Origin: Chitinophagales bacterium | GTDB lineage: Bacteria > Bacteroidota > Bacteroidia > Chitinophagales > Saprospiraceae | Reading direction: 5' to 3' | Length of the DNA stretch: 64,000 bases | NCBI GenBank assembly: GCA_022360175.1 | Contig: JAKSDI010000071.1 | Span: 1-64,000 of the forward strand | Shown: one piece after another, positions 19,046 through 27,327 of the stretch | Numbering within the stretch: position 1 is the first letter of the stretch | Layout: each line of letters opens with the position of its first letter | Made by a program: the position numbers and the translations under genes | Notes under the pieces: model-generated | Seen by the model: the letters and a program-made list of their open reading frames with translations, nothing else | Database searches by the model: none | Told to the model about the DNA's origin: nothing

Positions 19046-19136
19046 TTATATATATCAGAGCTTTGAGTAAGGTAAATCGATCTCAATATTTGAGGAAATC
19101 ATGAGGTGGTATAAAGGATTGATAATCAATGTTGTT

Positions 19137-19170
19137 CAACATAAGTGCAAGGCTTTGCAACATAAGTGCA
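19137..19170 (+). promoter_or_regulatory. Two direct repeats CAACATAAGTGCA, 21 bp apart
   Basis: CAACATAAGTGCA occurs at 19137-19149 and 19158-19170, exactly 21 bp start to start (two helical turns). A CACCTTTG sequence resembling the -7 element follows at 19193-19200. The second repeat would overlap the -33 region, as expected for an activator site of AraC or response-regulator type. The element CATAAGTGCAGT recurs in the leader of the gene starting at 23420. Confidence 0.55.
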
Positions 19171-19228
19171 GTGTATTTTTTCAGGGATGAGGCACCTTTG
19201 AATTATCCATTTGAAAAAACAGATACTT

Positions 19229-20839
19229 ATGAATTATTTAATGAAAGCCCAATTCTTATTATTCGCATTATTTGTAATTGCATGTTCAAAACAAGACCTG
19301 CCTGAGCCAGGACCACCAATAGGAGAAATCGAGAATGGAAATGGTATATCGGAGGAAGAACTAGAACGTTATACAGGCGAGATTGGTTTGTTGATTGATG
19401 TGAGAGAAGTAGCTAAATTGGGTTACCATCCTGCTGAAGTAAGCATTGATGTAAATGCACAGGAAGGCAATTATGATCAGGTATTATCCGTTGATCCCTT
19501 CACCAGTATGGCTCAATTGTCTATATCTATTGAGAATCTCAGCGAAGCGGCCGAAACAGAGCTAAGAGAAGGTATCCCTTTTATAATAAATATACTAGAC
19601 AATCAGGGAAACACTATTGTTTCTACCCAGTTTGATAAAACGTCCTGGAAGGAAAATGGTACACTGGTGAAACCTGATATTGCAGGTTTGGAAGAACAAT
19701 TTACAGCAATTTCCTTTCGGGAGAATACACCTCATTACCTGCAAGTGTACTATCCTGAAACTGATTTTTTCTGGGGCAATGTAGCCTTTGTCCCAACGAA
19801 TGCTGGTGATGCAAATAGTAGAGTATATGGTTGGTATGAAGGAGATTTTGATTTTGCACCATATAAAACCTATGCACAGTTTTATTTTCAACCCTGGCCA
19901 TTGGACGAAAACGTATACGCTATTTATGCCGCTCATACCAGTCGCTATCTGGCCATTGATGATAATGATGGTTCGCTCAGACAATCAGGTGGTTACTCCT
20001 ATATGGAGAATATTGAAACCCTGCACCCACGATATCTTTTCCGTATAGCCAGGGGAGAAGACGGAGCATATACCATTAGCTCGATGAATGGGCTTCCTTT
20101 GCGGAAACGCGAGCAGGATTGGACAACGATGTCATCAAGTGATATCGCTCATTTTAGAATTATTGCACTAGACATAAATTGGCAGGTGGAAATACTAAGT
20201 ACCAAGCAACTTGAACCTATCTTGCCAGCAGCAGAAACTTCATTTGGTTTTAATAGCACACTTATCAACTGTGGAAGCGGAGATTTACAGCAAGAGGTAG
20301 GTGTTGAACGTACGGAAACAACCAGCTATACAACTAGTTTTGAAGAAACCATTGGACTCGCAGGTAGAGTGACCAGTACTACCAGTGCATCCGTAACAGC
20401 CTCTGCTGAAGCAGAATATTTTGGTAGTAGTGCTTCTGTATCGGGCACTGTAAGCACAGAATTGGAGGTATCGGTAGAAGCTAACCAATCCAGTTCTATC
20501 GGACAGGAAAGCACCACCGAACAAACGGATACCTATTTTTCCAGGCGTATTGTATCCGTACCTGCAGGCAAGGCTTCTCTGGTATACGATGCCTATCAAA
20601 CTTACTCCAATGTAAGAATTCCTTTTGTGCAACGTATACGCATTACAGGCCGCTTACAAGATACCAATGAGGTCCTTACTGGTATGGAAATAGCTTCTCA
20701 ATATAGCGTAGCTAGTGGTAAAGGAGTAATCTCTGATATTGGAGCTACCTATATCGAAATAACGATACGTGGCTATACGGTTCTGGATAATATACTAAAG
20801 ACGAAAAGTGAGGTGCAGGATGTACCAAGTGGATGTTAA
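19229..20839 (+). CDS. Aerolysin/ETX-MTX2-like lipoprotein with beta-trefoil-like domain
   Basis: I choose ATG 19229 (536 aa, MNYLMKAQFLLFALFVIACS); an upstream in-frame TTG and an ATG at 19241 are also possible. The lipobox VIAC predicts an acylated N terminus. Residues about 30-150 are a beta-rich domain. About 170-330 includes YAAHTSRYLAIDD and YTISSMNGLPLRKRE, which resembles a beta-trefoil of the fascin or ricin kind. Residues about 356-480 are a long Ser/Thr-rich stretch of alternating polar and hydrophobic residues (TSASVTASAEAEYFGSSASV, VSVEANQSSSIGQESTTEQT) followed by VSVPAGKASLVYDAYQTY. That pattern is typical of the pre-stem and insertion loop of aerolysin-like beta-pore-forming proteins. 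Function as a toxin is inference. The gene is monocistronic. Confidence 0.65.
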   Translation: MNYLMKAQFLLFALFVIACSKQDLPEPGPPIGEIENGNGISEEELERYTGEIGLLIDVREVAKLGYHPAEVSIDVNAQEGNYDQVLSVDPFTSMAQLSISIENLSEAAETELREGIPFIINILDNQGNTIVSTQFDKTSWKENGTLVKPDIAGLEEQFTAISFRENTPHYLQVYYPETDFFWGNVAFVPTNAGDANSRVYGWYEGDFDFAPYKTYAQFYFQPWPLDENVYAIYAAHTSRYLAIDDNDGSLRQSGGYSYMENIETLHPRYLFRIARGEDGAYTISSMNGLPLRKREQDWTTMSSSDIAHFRIIALDINWQVEILSTKQLEPILPAAETSFGFNSTLINCGSGDLQQEVGVERTETTSYTTSFEETIGLAGRVTSTTSASVTASAEAEYFGSSASVSGTVSTELEVSVEANQSSSIGQESTTEQTDTYFSRRIVSVPAGKASLVYDAYQTYSNVRIPFVQRIRITGRLQDTNEVLTGMEIASQYSVASGKGVISDIGATYIEITIRGYTVLDNILKTKSEVQDVPSGC

Positions 20840-20911
20840 ATTAGATATAACATGATAAAGGCTTTGTTGAGACTGGAGGCAGCAGAAACCTCCATCTCAA
20901 CAGGGCTTTCC

Positions 20912-20940
20912 GGGCGGTAGTTTTCACTATCGCCCAGATT
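20912..20940 (+). terminator. Terminator after the aerolysin-like gene
   Basis: GGGCGGTAG (20912-20920) pairs with CTATCGCCC (20926-20934) around TTTTCA and is followed by AGATTTTAT. It lies about 70 bp beyond the stop codon. Confidence 0.65.
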
Positions 20941-20952
20941 TTATAGCATAAA

Positions 20953-21010
20953 GAACCTGCCTGTTCAAATGAAGCCACACAGGCTCTGTTGAATATCGAC
21001 AGGCAGGTTC
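20953..21010. repeat. Perfect 11-bp inverted repeat between convergent genes
   Basis: GAACCTGCCTG (20953-20963) and CAGGCAGGTTC (21000-21010) enclose 36 nt that contain a smaller GCC/GGC pairing. It may terminate the minus-strand gene that ends at 21093. Confidence 0.45.
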
Positions 21011-21092
21011 AAAGGGGAAGCGAAATAGCTTCAAACATATAAGAGAATATGAAAAAACACCACTGTTTCCCTAAAGGGGAATGTAAACTATA

Positions 21093-23420
21093 TTATCTAA
21101 CGATGAATTTTGAAGCACTAATCCTGTTGCCATTTAGCAATTTTAGAAGATAGGCTCCACTAACTCCTGATAGTGGTGATACATCTATTTGATTAGCTTG
21201 TATATGGCCGGCTAAAACGCGCTTGCCCTGCATGTCATAAACTTCATAAAATTGATCATTGAAAATACTTTCACGGAAGTATAATACAGAAGATGTAGGA
21301 TTTGGATAAACCAAAATGGTTTCCTCATTCTTGATTTCTTCTAGACTATTGAGAAGGTTCATATACCGCTTGGCGCTTAGTGTTCCTCCTGCTGCTAAAT
21401 CTTTGTATACTACTCCGGGTAAACCATCGGAATACATATACATTTCAAAGGCATTGGCACTTGGAGCAAAATCCGGAGCACCAACATAGGACCAGGATGT
21501 ACCGTCCCAACGCTCACAAGTCAAGCTACCACTAGCTGTTTCATAAGCAACAAATATATCGCCGTTTTCTCCTGCTTCTATGTCGAAGTTTTCTCTTACC
21601 CCATTATCTATATTCTCAGCAATTAAATCCCACTCTGTCCCATCCCAGGAGTAAACAGAGCTGCCATCGTCATGCCCTATGATTACACAAGGATCGTCAT
21701 TTGCTCCTAGTGCAAACTGGTGAAGAGAAGAAGAACTTCCACTGGTAAATTTATCAGGATTGATGCGGTCACCAAAAGCTACCCAATCGGAACCATCATA
21801 TTCGTACACGCGAGAGTATCCTCCCCATGAAGGAAATTCATTGACCAAAATAACAGGTAAGCCTGCGCTATTAATACGCAATCTGATCCATGCTAATAGA
21901 AATTCATTATTAGGGGCAGGCAGTGCATTCCATGTAGTCCCATCATATGTGTGAACATAAATGCCCTGTCCACCTTGTGAACTTGCTAAAAAAGGAGTGC
22001 CGTCATTTGTAAATTCGATATCCAGGTAAGAATCGCCACTGGGAACACTACCTACCTGTGTCCAGGACCCACCACTATATTTGAAAATACCCGTTCTTAG
22101 ATATACCCAGGGCTCTCCTGTTTCAGGATGCACTGCAATATCACCGTATAAGCTAGTACCTGCTGATGCATCTCCTATTTCAGTCCAGTTACTACCATCA
22201 AAATGATATATATATGCCGTATTATTGGAATTGATAGCCATCGCATATACATCATCTGAGTTGATACCTTTAGCTCCTTTAACCCTGTATTCAGCTACTA
22301 CATTTGCAAAACTTGCCTGGCCTATCTGTATCCAGCTGGCACTACCATCGATTACTTCAAGTGTGAAATCCTGTGTTCTGGTATCTATCCCATCTGTTAC
22401 TTCCAGGGTGAATGAATAAGTACCTATTGCAGGAGGAGTACCTGTTAATGTTGCTTGTTCTTCAGAAATCATCTCAATGGTCAGCCAGGATGGCATTTCT
22501 ACTCCGCCGCTTATTGTCAATTCATCATAATCAGGATCATGACATATAATTGTTTTGGAAAATGGACTTTCCACCTGGCCTATCCCGGTGACCTCAGAGT
22601 GGAAAAAAGGAATCCCATTAGCATTGCCTGGAAGGTAATTACTTTTCCCGGCGTTTAATACCTGCTCATTATCAGCATTCACCAAAATACCTACTGCATG
22701 AACATACTCTTCATTGTATTCTTCGGGTAGGGTATAGCTATAGGTGAAACTATGTGTTTCTCCAGCAGCAATCGAATTAGGCAAACTTGCTGGATCACCT
22801 GTAAAGCCGCCTGGCAAATGACGCCCAACGTGATTGTACATCATAATGCCAGCAGGGACAGGGGAAGGAAGATCTTCATATCCTCCCATAGGGCCAGCGC
22901 CACCACCGGAGTAGGAATTGGATTGACTATAATAAGGGGCAGGGCCCGTCACTCCATCCTCTACTACTATTGCTGCCAGGCGATAATTACCACTCAGGTT
23001 TTCTACAAAGTCTGCACTGATGGTCATCGTCATTTCACGTGTGCTGGCATCCCAGGTAGTTTCTACACTTATTCCTGCAGGAGGACTTAGTGCCAGTTGC
23101 TGAGCCATATCTTGCTGTAGGTCAACAAATGGATTCAGTTCGCTAATGTAGGTCCTGTCCACTTTAGCAGTTGGTAAACCTAATAAACCTATGGCCTCCC
23201 AATAATCAGTGGTTTCCATTGGATCACCTTCATGGATGGCAACAAAAACATACTGGCCAGAGTAGTTTTCTGCAAGTGCTCTGGAGTAAACGTCACCGCG
23301 GGGGCACCACTGACACCAGGTACCAGTTCCTTCTTCTATTAAGACTACTTTTTGAGGCTGTGCGATAATTGCTGTAATTGCGACGCAAAATAAAGTAGCT
23401 AGTGTAACTATCCGTTTCAT
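21093..23420 (-). CDS. Secreted Omp28/thioredoxin-like, propeller-like protein with T9SS sorting domain
   Basis: The 775-aa protein has a signal peptide (1-20). Residues about 22-260 match the Omp28-related family: a thioredoxin-like fold with GTGTWCQWCPRG (CxxC), LPTAKVDR and a beta-sandwich tail. About 275-355 is a cadherin/Ig-like module (PSWLTIEMI ... GTYSFTLEVTDG). About 360-690 shows repeated WDGTSWSYVG- and FDGSNWTEIGD-like blades, suggesting a propeller. The last about 75 residues are a type A T9SS sorting domain (YPNPTSSVLYF ... LLKLLNGNRISASKFIVR), which predicts export through the type IX system and surface attachment. The role is unknown; the redox CxxC may help assembly of the protein. 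The upstream region carries the leader shared with the SusD gene. Confidence 0.85.
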   Translation of the reverse strand: MKRIVTLATLFCVAITAIIAQPQKVVLIEEGTGTWCQWCPRGDVYSRALAENYSGQYVFVAIHEGDPMETTDYWEAIGLLGLPTAKVDRTYISELNPFVDLQQDMAQQLALSPPAGISVETTWDASTREMTMTISADFVENLSGNYRLAAIVVEDGVTGPAPYYSQSNSYSGGGAGPMGGYEDLPSPVPAGIMMYNHVGRHLPGGFTGDPASLPNSIAAGETHSFTYSYTLPEEYNEEYVHAVGILVNADNEQVLNAGKSNYLPGNANGIPFFHSEVTGIGQVESPFSKTIICHDPDYDELTISGGVEMPSWLTIEMISEEQATLTGTPPAIGTYSFTLEVTDGIDTRTQDFTLEVIDGSASWIQIGQASFANVVAEYRVKGAKGINSDDVYAMAINSNNTAYIYHFDGSNWTEIGDASAGTSLYGDIAVHPETGEPWVYLRTGIFKYSGGSWTQVGSVPSGDSYLDIEFTNDGTPFLASSQGGQGIYVHTYDGTTWNALPAPNNEFLLAWIRLRINSAGLPVILVNEFPSWGGYSRVYEYDGSDWVAFGDRINPDKFTSGSSSSLHQFALGANDDPCVIIGHDDGSSVYSWDGTEWDLIAENIDNGVRENFDIEAGENGDIFVAYETASGSLTCERWDGTSWSYVGAPDFAPSANAFEMYMYSDGLPGVVYKDLAAGGTLSAKRYMNLLNSLEEIKNEETILVYPNPTSSVLYFRESIFNDQFYEVYDMQGKRVLAGHIQANQIDVSPLSGVSGAYLLKLLNGNRISASKFIVR

Positions 23421-23569
23421 ATGTTTAAAATTTTTCTGTGGCTACAAAATTTGCGGAATCTCGATAGCTATCGGGACTGCACTTATGCAACCACTCTGTT
23501 CTCGCATAATATTTATTAATCATACCCTTGTCTGTGATTTATAATTAATCAATATCATGCTCGTTTCAT
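23421..23569 (-). promoter_or_regulatory. Structured leader shared with the SusD gene (copy Y)
   Basis: Read on the minus strand, this runs from ATGAAACGAGCATGATATT to the start codon. It aligns along its whole length with 50709-50844. Stem 1 is TTAATTAT with ATGATTAA. Stem 2 is GTGGTTGC with GTAGCCAC (paired through two G-U pairs). Both stems enclose sequence that differs from the other copy. The end AGAAAAATTTTAAACATATG is nearly identical in the two copies. Stem 2 shows a compensatory change (GTGG/CCAC here, GCGG/CCGC there). An RNA-level regulatory role is inferred. Confidence 0.6.
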
Positions 23570-23603
23570 GTTAATTAGTTGATGTTGGTAAAAAATGTAT
23601 TGA

Positions 23604-23825
23604 GCTCTGTCAAATGTGAAAAGTCAAGTGTTGTCAGAGTATTGATTTCGGAGAAATCACATCTTTTTTGCTTAGGCAAAAAAGTTTTCGACTTCGGAAG
23701 AAGTCGCATATTGCACTATCCGTACGACTTCTGCCGAAGTCGGAACATCCTTCAGAGCCTTTTCAATAAATTTTCGACTTCTCCGAAGTTTACCCCTATT
23801 CATTTGACACTTGGTAAAGCACTAA
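23604..23825. repeat. MITE-like palindromic element, full-length copy
   Basis: The element begins CTCTGTCAAATGTGAAAAG and ends TTTGACACTTGGTAAAGCACTAA, imperfect inverted termini. Inside, CTTTTTTGCttaGGCAAAAAAG (about 23664-23685) is followed by a long inverted repeat around GACTTCGGAAGAAGTCG (about 23688-23745) and GACTTCTCCGAAGT near 23775-23790. Order and sequence match copy 1 at 1-164. An open frame across it (23579-23848) has no protein-like features and is not a gene. Confidence 0.75.
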
Positions 23826-23996
23826 TTCATACGATAAATAAGTGTTGAATTGCCCCGCCTCTTACTTGCAAGTAATCTCAAATCACTGATTATTTATTTT
23901 TAAATTAATAGTACTTAGCTAATGGCACCAAAATGGCTGACAATCAATACTCAGTTAAGGAAATGATTGTAATGTTTTAGCTTAATTGTGTCTGGT

Positions 23997-24835
23997 TTAT
24001 ATGTCTTTACCTATTGATTGGTATTTTTTTAAGAACGCATCGAGTTCCATGCTTTCCGTCCAGTATTTTTCAAATAAATCGGTCAGGGCTATTGTCAGAT
24101 CAGAATGTTCAACAACCATTGATATGAGTTTAAACCTTTCTGTATCATTATTTCTCATAGAAACCATGGCCAATTCACCATCCGAAAGCAGCATTTTTAG
24201 AGGCAGCTTTTCACATATTCTTACTTCTTCTCCTATACTGGAATAATACTTGAGCATTTGAGAAAAAGGGATGACATGCTCTGTCTCTGCTTCAAAAATG
24301 GCTCGTACTGAAGTTCCTCTCTCCATAATGGATCGCAGTGGAGCACTATCTAGATGTATTTGCTCCATATTTCGCATGAAGCCTGTAGCGTACGGTTTTT
24401 TATTAAATGAATAAAGTGTTTTTTAGACCGTTTGATGAGTTCATCAAATTTGTTGACCTGGCTTTGTTTGGAGGTTAGTATTTGGATAAAATCCTGGGGG
24501 TGGTTTTTAGCTTTATTTTTTACAAATAGTTTTTCAAGGTCTGATTGTAAATCTTGTACTTCTTCCACCGCACGCTCTCTTTCGGAGATCAGATCATTAA
24601 AGGCAGTGTTGGGATTTGTAGCCTCGTATTTTTTTACGGCCCCTGGAAAAAGTGTGCAGAACCCCCTTTCTTCTAATTTTTTGAGTACGGAGTAAATCCT
24701 TCCTTGTGGTATTTCCGATATTTTAGATATCTCCGATGCAGTAAGCATTCCATGAGTAAGCAAAGTGCTGTATGCCTTTGCTTCATAAAGAGAAAATCCC
24801 GCTTTTAATAATCGCTCCTGTATCGAATTAATCAT
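23997..24835 (-). pseudogene. TrmB-family transcriptional regulator split by a frameshift
   Basis: The first frame (24835 to 24350, 161 aa) starts with a TrmB-type winged helix (GFSLYEAKAYSTLLTHGMLTASEIS, shown here only as its family feature at residues 13-37; RIYSVLKKLEERGF follows) and a coiled coil, then runs into ...KKHFIHLIKN before going out of frame. The second frame (to 23997) continues directly as KKPYATGFMRNMEQIH and carries the rest of the TrmB effector domain (LRSIMERGTSVRAIFE, KMLLSDGELAMVSM). The switch falls in a run of six A residues at about 24396-24402; one extra A would restore a single protein of about 275 aa. Possible causes are a real mutation, a sequencing error or slippage. 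The targets are unknown. Confidence 0.8.
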
Positions 24836-24963
24836 TTTAAAAATTGTTACAACTATAAGTTGTTGTAAAATTACAAAATGATATTGTAACTTTTAAAAGA
24901 ATGGCCTGGAAATATTTTGTAGTATGTGAATTTGAGTTTGTAAAACTTCTTTTTGGTGAGGCT

Positions 24964-25269
24964 TTAGATGCTTAGTGTAATGGAATGATATACTCAATAA
25001 AAGATGTTCGAATCGCGTAAAGTTTAAACCCACGCGCCAGCTCGAAGCTGAGGTGTGGGTCCCCAATATACTGGTACCTAAGGAATGCGTATAACTATAG
25101 TATTATGGGCATAGTAATAAGCTTGTGGTGAAGAGCGTATAACATCGCGGAAATATTCCGCGACGAACGAGTGATGCTTAGAGCAATGAAATTATATACT
25201 CAATAAAAGATGTGCGAATCGCGTATAGTTTAAACCCACACGCCAGCTCAAAGCTGAGGTGTGGGTTTA
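24964..25269. repeat. Duplicated hairpin unit with central palindrome
   Basis: A segment of about 95 bp is repeated with a 206-bp offset (24966-25060 and 25172-25266; shared CTCAATAAAAGATG, GAATCGCGTA and TTTAAACCCAC). Each copy ends in a hairpin: 25028-25060 and 25232-25269, with CCAGCTCGAAGCTG or CCAGCTCAAAGCTG at the tip. Between them is the palindrome CGCGGAAATATTCCGCG (25146-25162). This fills the 476-bp gap between the TrmB and ABC genes; no coding sequence was found. Confidence 0.75.
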
Positions 25270-25311
25270 AGTATACAAGCACAAGCGTCGTGGGACACCT
25301 GCGCATACCGT

Positions 25312-27129
25312 TTATATCAACTCTAATCGCTGGCTGTGATATAATTCTGCATACAAACCATCTCGGATTAGTAAGTCTGAGTGAGAACCGGTTTCTACTA
25401 TCTCTCCCTGATCCATCACTACAATGCGGTCTACATTGCGTAGAGTAGACAAGCGGTGAGCGATTATTATACCCGTTCTGCTGGATTGTGCCAGTGCAGC
25501 ATCAATGGCCTGCTGGATTTCCTTTTCGGATTTATTATCCAGAGAACTGGTCGCTTCATCAAAAACTACGATAGGAGCTGACTCTGCTTCCAGAATTGCC
25601 CGGGCGATAGCTATGCGTTGCCGCTGGCCACCAGAGAGTTTAACACCACGTTCACCAACCATGGTATCATAAGCATGGGGCGTTTCCATAATGAAATCAT
25701 GAGCCTGGGCTTTACGAGCTGCTTCGATGATTTCATCCATGCTTGCATTGGGTTTGCCATAAGCAATATTATCCTTTAGGCTGCGGTGGAATAAGCTTGG
25801 ATCTTGTGGTACTAATGATATTTTAGAACGCAGATAAGCCTGTTTTACATCTCGTATATCTACGTCGTCTATTCTAATGCTTCCTTCCTGGATATCCATA
25901 TGCCTTTGTAATAAGGTAATCAATGTAGATTTTCCAGACCCACTGGGCCCTACAACGCCTACTTTTTCTCCTGCAGGTATGTACAGATTAAAATCATTGA
26001 ATACAGAAGCGCCATCAGGGTAGGCAAAAGATACATTCTTGAAATGTACTTCACCACTGTGAATGGATCGCCTTGCCTTACTATATGGGTCGCTTATATC
26101 TGGCTTGGTACGGATGTGTTCCATGAACTTATTACCATCAGCATAAGCTTGAGTCATTGCATTGATCATGCGCGAAAAACTCCACACTTCCTTGGAGATG
26201 TTACGAGCATAATAAAGAATCAAAACAATAATACCTGGGCTTATTTCTCCCTGCATCCAGTAATAAGCACCTAATGCCAGTACAAAAACATCCAGAATAA
26301 CCAGCATTACTCCCTGTAAGCCGTTACGCCAGCGACTCCAGTATTTATTGCGGTGACGGGCTCTGTGCCTGGCCTCATTGCGATGCTGAAAGTGTTCCTT
26401 TTCTCTGATTTCTGCTCCGAAAGTCTTGATCGTTATTGCATTACTGAGATTATCAGCTAGCAATCCAGTCATGCTTGAGTTTAGGGCTGCTACTTTTCGC
26501 TCGTGTTTGTATTTCTTTTTGGAAACAGCAACAACTACGATTAGATAAAGCCCAAACCAAATCAGTATACCAATAGCTCCTACTGGAAAAATAAAAGCCA
26601 GGGCTACTAAACTACCCGTAAATACAATTAGCCACCAGAAAAAAGTAAAGGTGCCATGATCCATAAAAACATCAAATGCTCCCCGCATTTGTCGGTGGTC
26701 ATTAAGTAATGAGCCAGCAAAATGATTGACGAAGAACTTTCTGCCATGACGGAGGTAATCGCCAAACATATTATTCTCCAGATTGCGGACGGTCCCGAGG
26801 CGGAAACGATCAAAAAACCAATCGCCTACACGATACATACCTACTCTGGTAAGGGATAGGATTCCTACACATAAAACAAACCAAAGCAGAGTAGAGAAGT
26901 GGTTACTGAGGGCATCGGTCGCCATATTAGATGGAGTCTCTACCATTCCATCTACAATTTTTTGGTAATAAATAGGAATGAGTATATGCTCAGCTACGAT
27001 TCCGATAGCATAAAAGGTGTAAATTCCCAGAAAGTACCATCGGAAAGGACGGGCGGCATTGGCCCAATAATGTAACATCTCCCTAAATGGCTGAAAGGAG
27101 ATTTTTTGATTGAGAAGATTAGCTCCCAT
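25312..27129 (-). CDS. ABC-type multidrug/lipid exporter, fused permease and ATPase
   Basis: I choose ATG 27129 (605 aa, MGANLLNQKISFQPF), because the 31 codons upstream to a GTG have no family resemblance. Residues about 20-320 hold six transmembrane helices of the type IV exporter fold. About 360-600 is the ATPase with Walker A GPSGSGKS, signature LSGGQRQR, Walker B VVFDEATSSLD and the H-loop IIAHRLS. It is MsbA/HlyB-like and probably acts as a homodimer in the inner membrane; the substrate is unknown. It lies after the paa operon on the same strand but beyond a hairpin terminator, so it is probably a separate unit. Confidence 0.9.
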   Translation of the reverse strand: MGANLLNQKISFQPFREMLHYWANAARPFRWYFLGIYTFYAIGIVAEHILIPIYYQKIVDGMVETPSNMATDALSNHFSTLLWFVLCVGILSLTRVGMYRVGDWFFDRFRLGTVRNLENNMFGDYLRHGRKFFVNHFAGSLLNDHRQMRGAFDVFMDHGTFTFFWWLIVFTGSLVALAFIFPVGAIGILIWFGLYLIVVVAVSKKKYKHERKVAALNSSMTGLLADNLSNAITIKTFGAEIREKEHFQHRNEARHRARHRNKYWSRWRNGLQGVMLVILDVFVLALGAYYWMQGEISPGIIVLILYYARNISKEVWSFSRMINAMTQAYADGNKFMEHIRTKPDISDPYSKARRSIHSGEVHFKNVSFAYPDGASVFNDFNLYIPAGEKVGVVGPSGSGKSTLITLLQRHMDIQEGSIRIDDVDIRDVKQAYLRSKISLVPQDPSLFHRSLKDNIAYGKPNASMDEIIEAARKAQAHDFIMETPHAYDTMVGERGVKLSGGQRQRIAIARAILEAESAPIVVFDEATSSLDNKSEKEIQQAIDAALAQSSRTGIIIAHRLSTLRNVDRIVVMDQGEIVETGSHSDLLIRDGLYAELYHSQRLELI

Positions 27130-27231
27130 GAGACAATAAATTGGTGATGAGGAATGATGTGAATTATCCTTAACCAATAAAGGGAGAAAAGAATTCCCGG
27201 GAGGAGAGAAAAATATAGACACCTTGCATCA

Positions 27232-27246
27232 CGGAAATATTCCGCG
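27232..27246. repeat. GCGGAAATATTCCGC-type palindrome
   Basis: ACGGAAATATTCCGCGACGA matches the palindromes at 25146 and (inverted) 55989 over about 20 nt. It lies 30 bp from the hairpin at 27276. Confidence 0.6.
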
Positions 27247-27275
27247 ACGATCTGGGGAGAAAAATACAATTGAGA

Positions 27276-27310
27276 AACCCATACACCAGCTTCAAGCTGG
27301 CGTATGGGTT
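27276..27310 (-). terminator. Hairpin after paaJ, member of the AGCTTCAAGCT family
   Basis: AACCCATACACCAGCTT (27276-27292) pairs with AAGCTGGCGTATGGGTT (27294-27310), one mismatch in 17. It lies 17 bp beyond the paaJ stop and probably ends the paa transcript. Its tip sequence is shared with the hairpins at 57081 and 25028/25232, while the outer stem differs but still pairs. Confidence 0.65.
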
Positions 27311-27327
27311 GTAAGCATCAAACAAAA

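Noticed and set aside
23579-23848. Plus-strand open frame of 89 codons
   Set aside because: It runs through the MITE-like element and its palindromes; other copies of the element do not keep the frame.
27130-27222. N-terminal extension of the ABC exporter from GTG 27222
   Set aside because: The 31 extra residues have no resemblance to exporter N termini; ATG 27129 gives a normal start.
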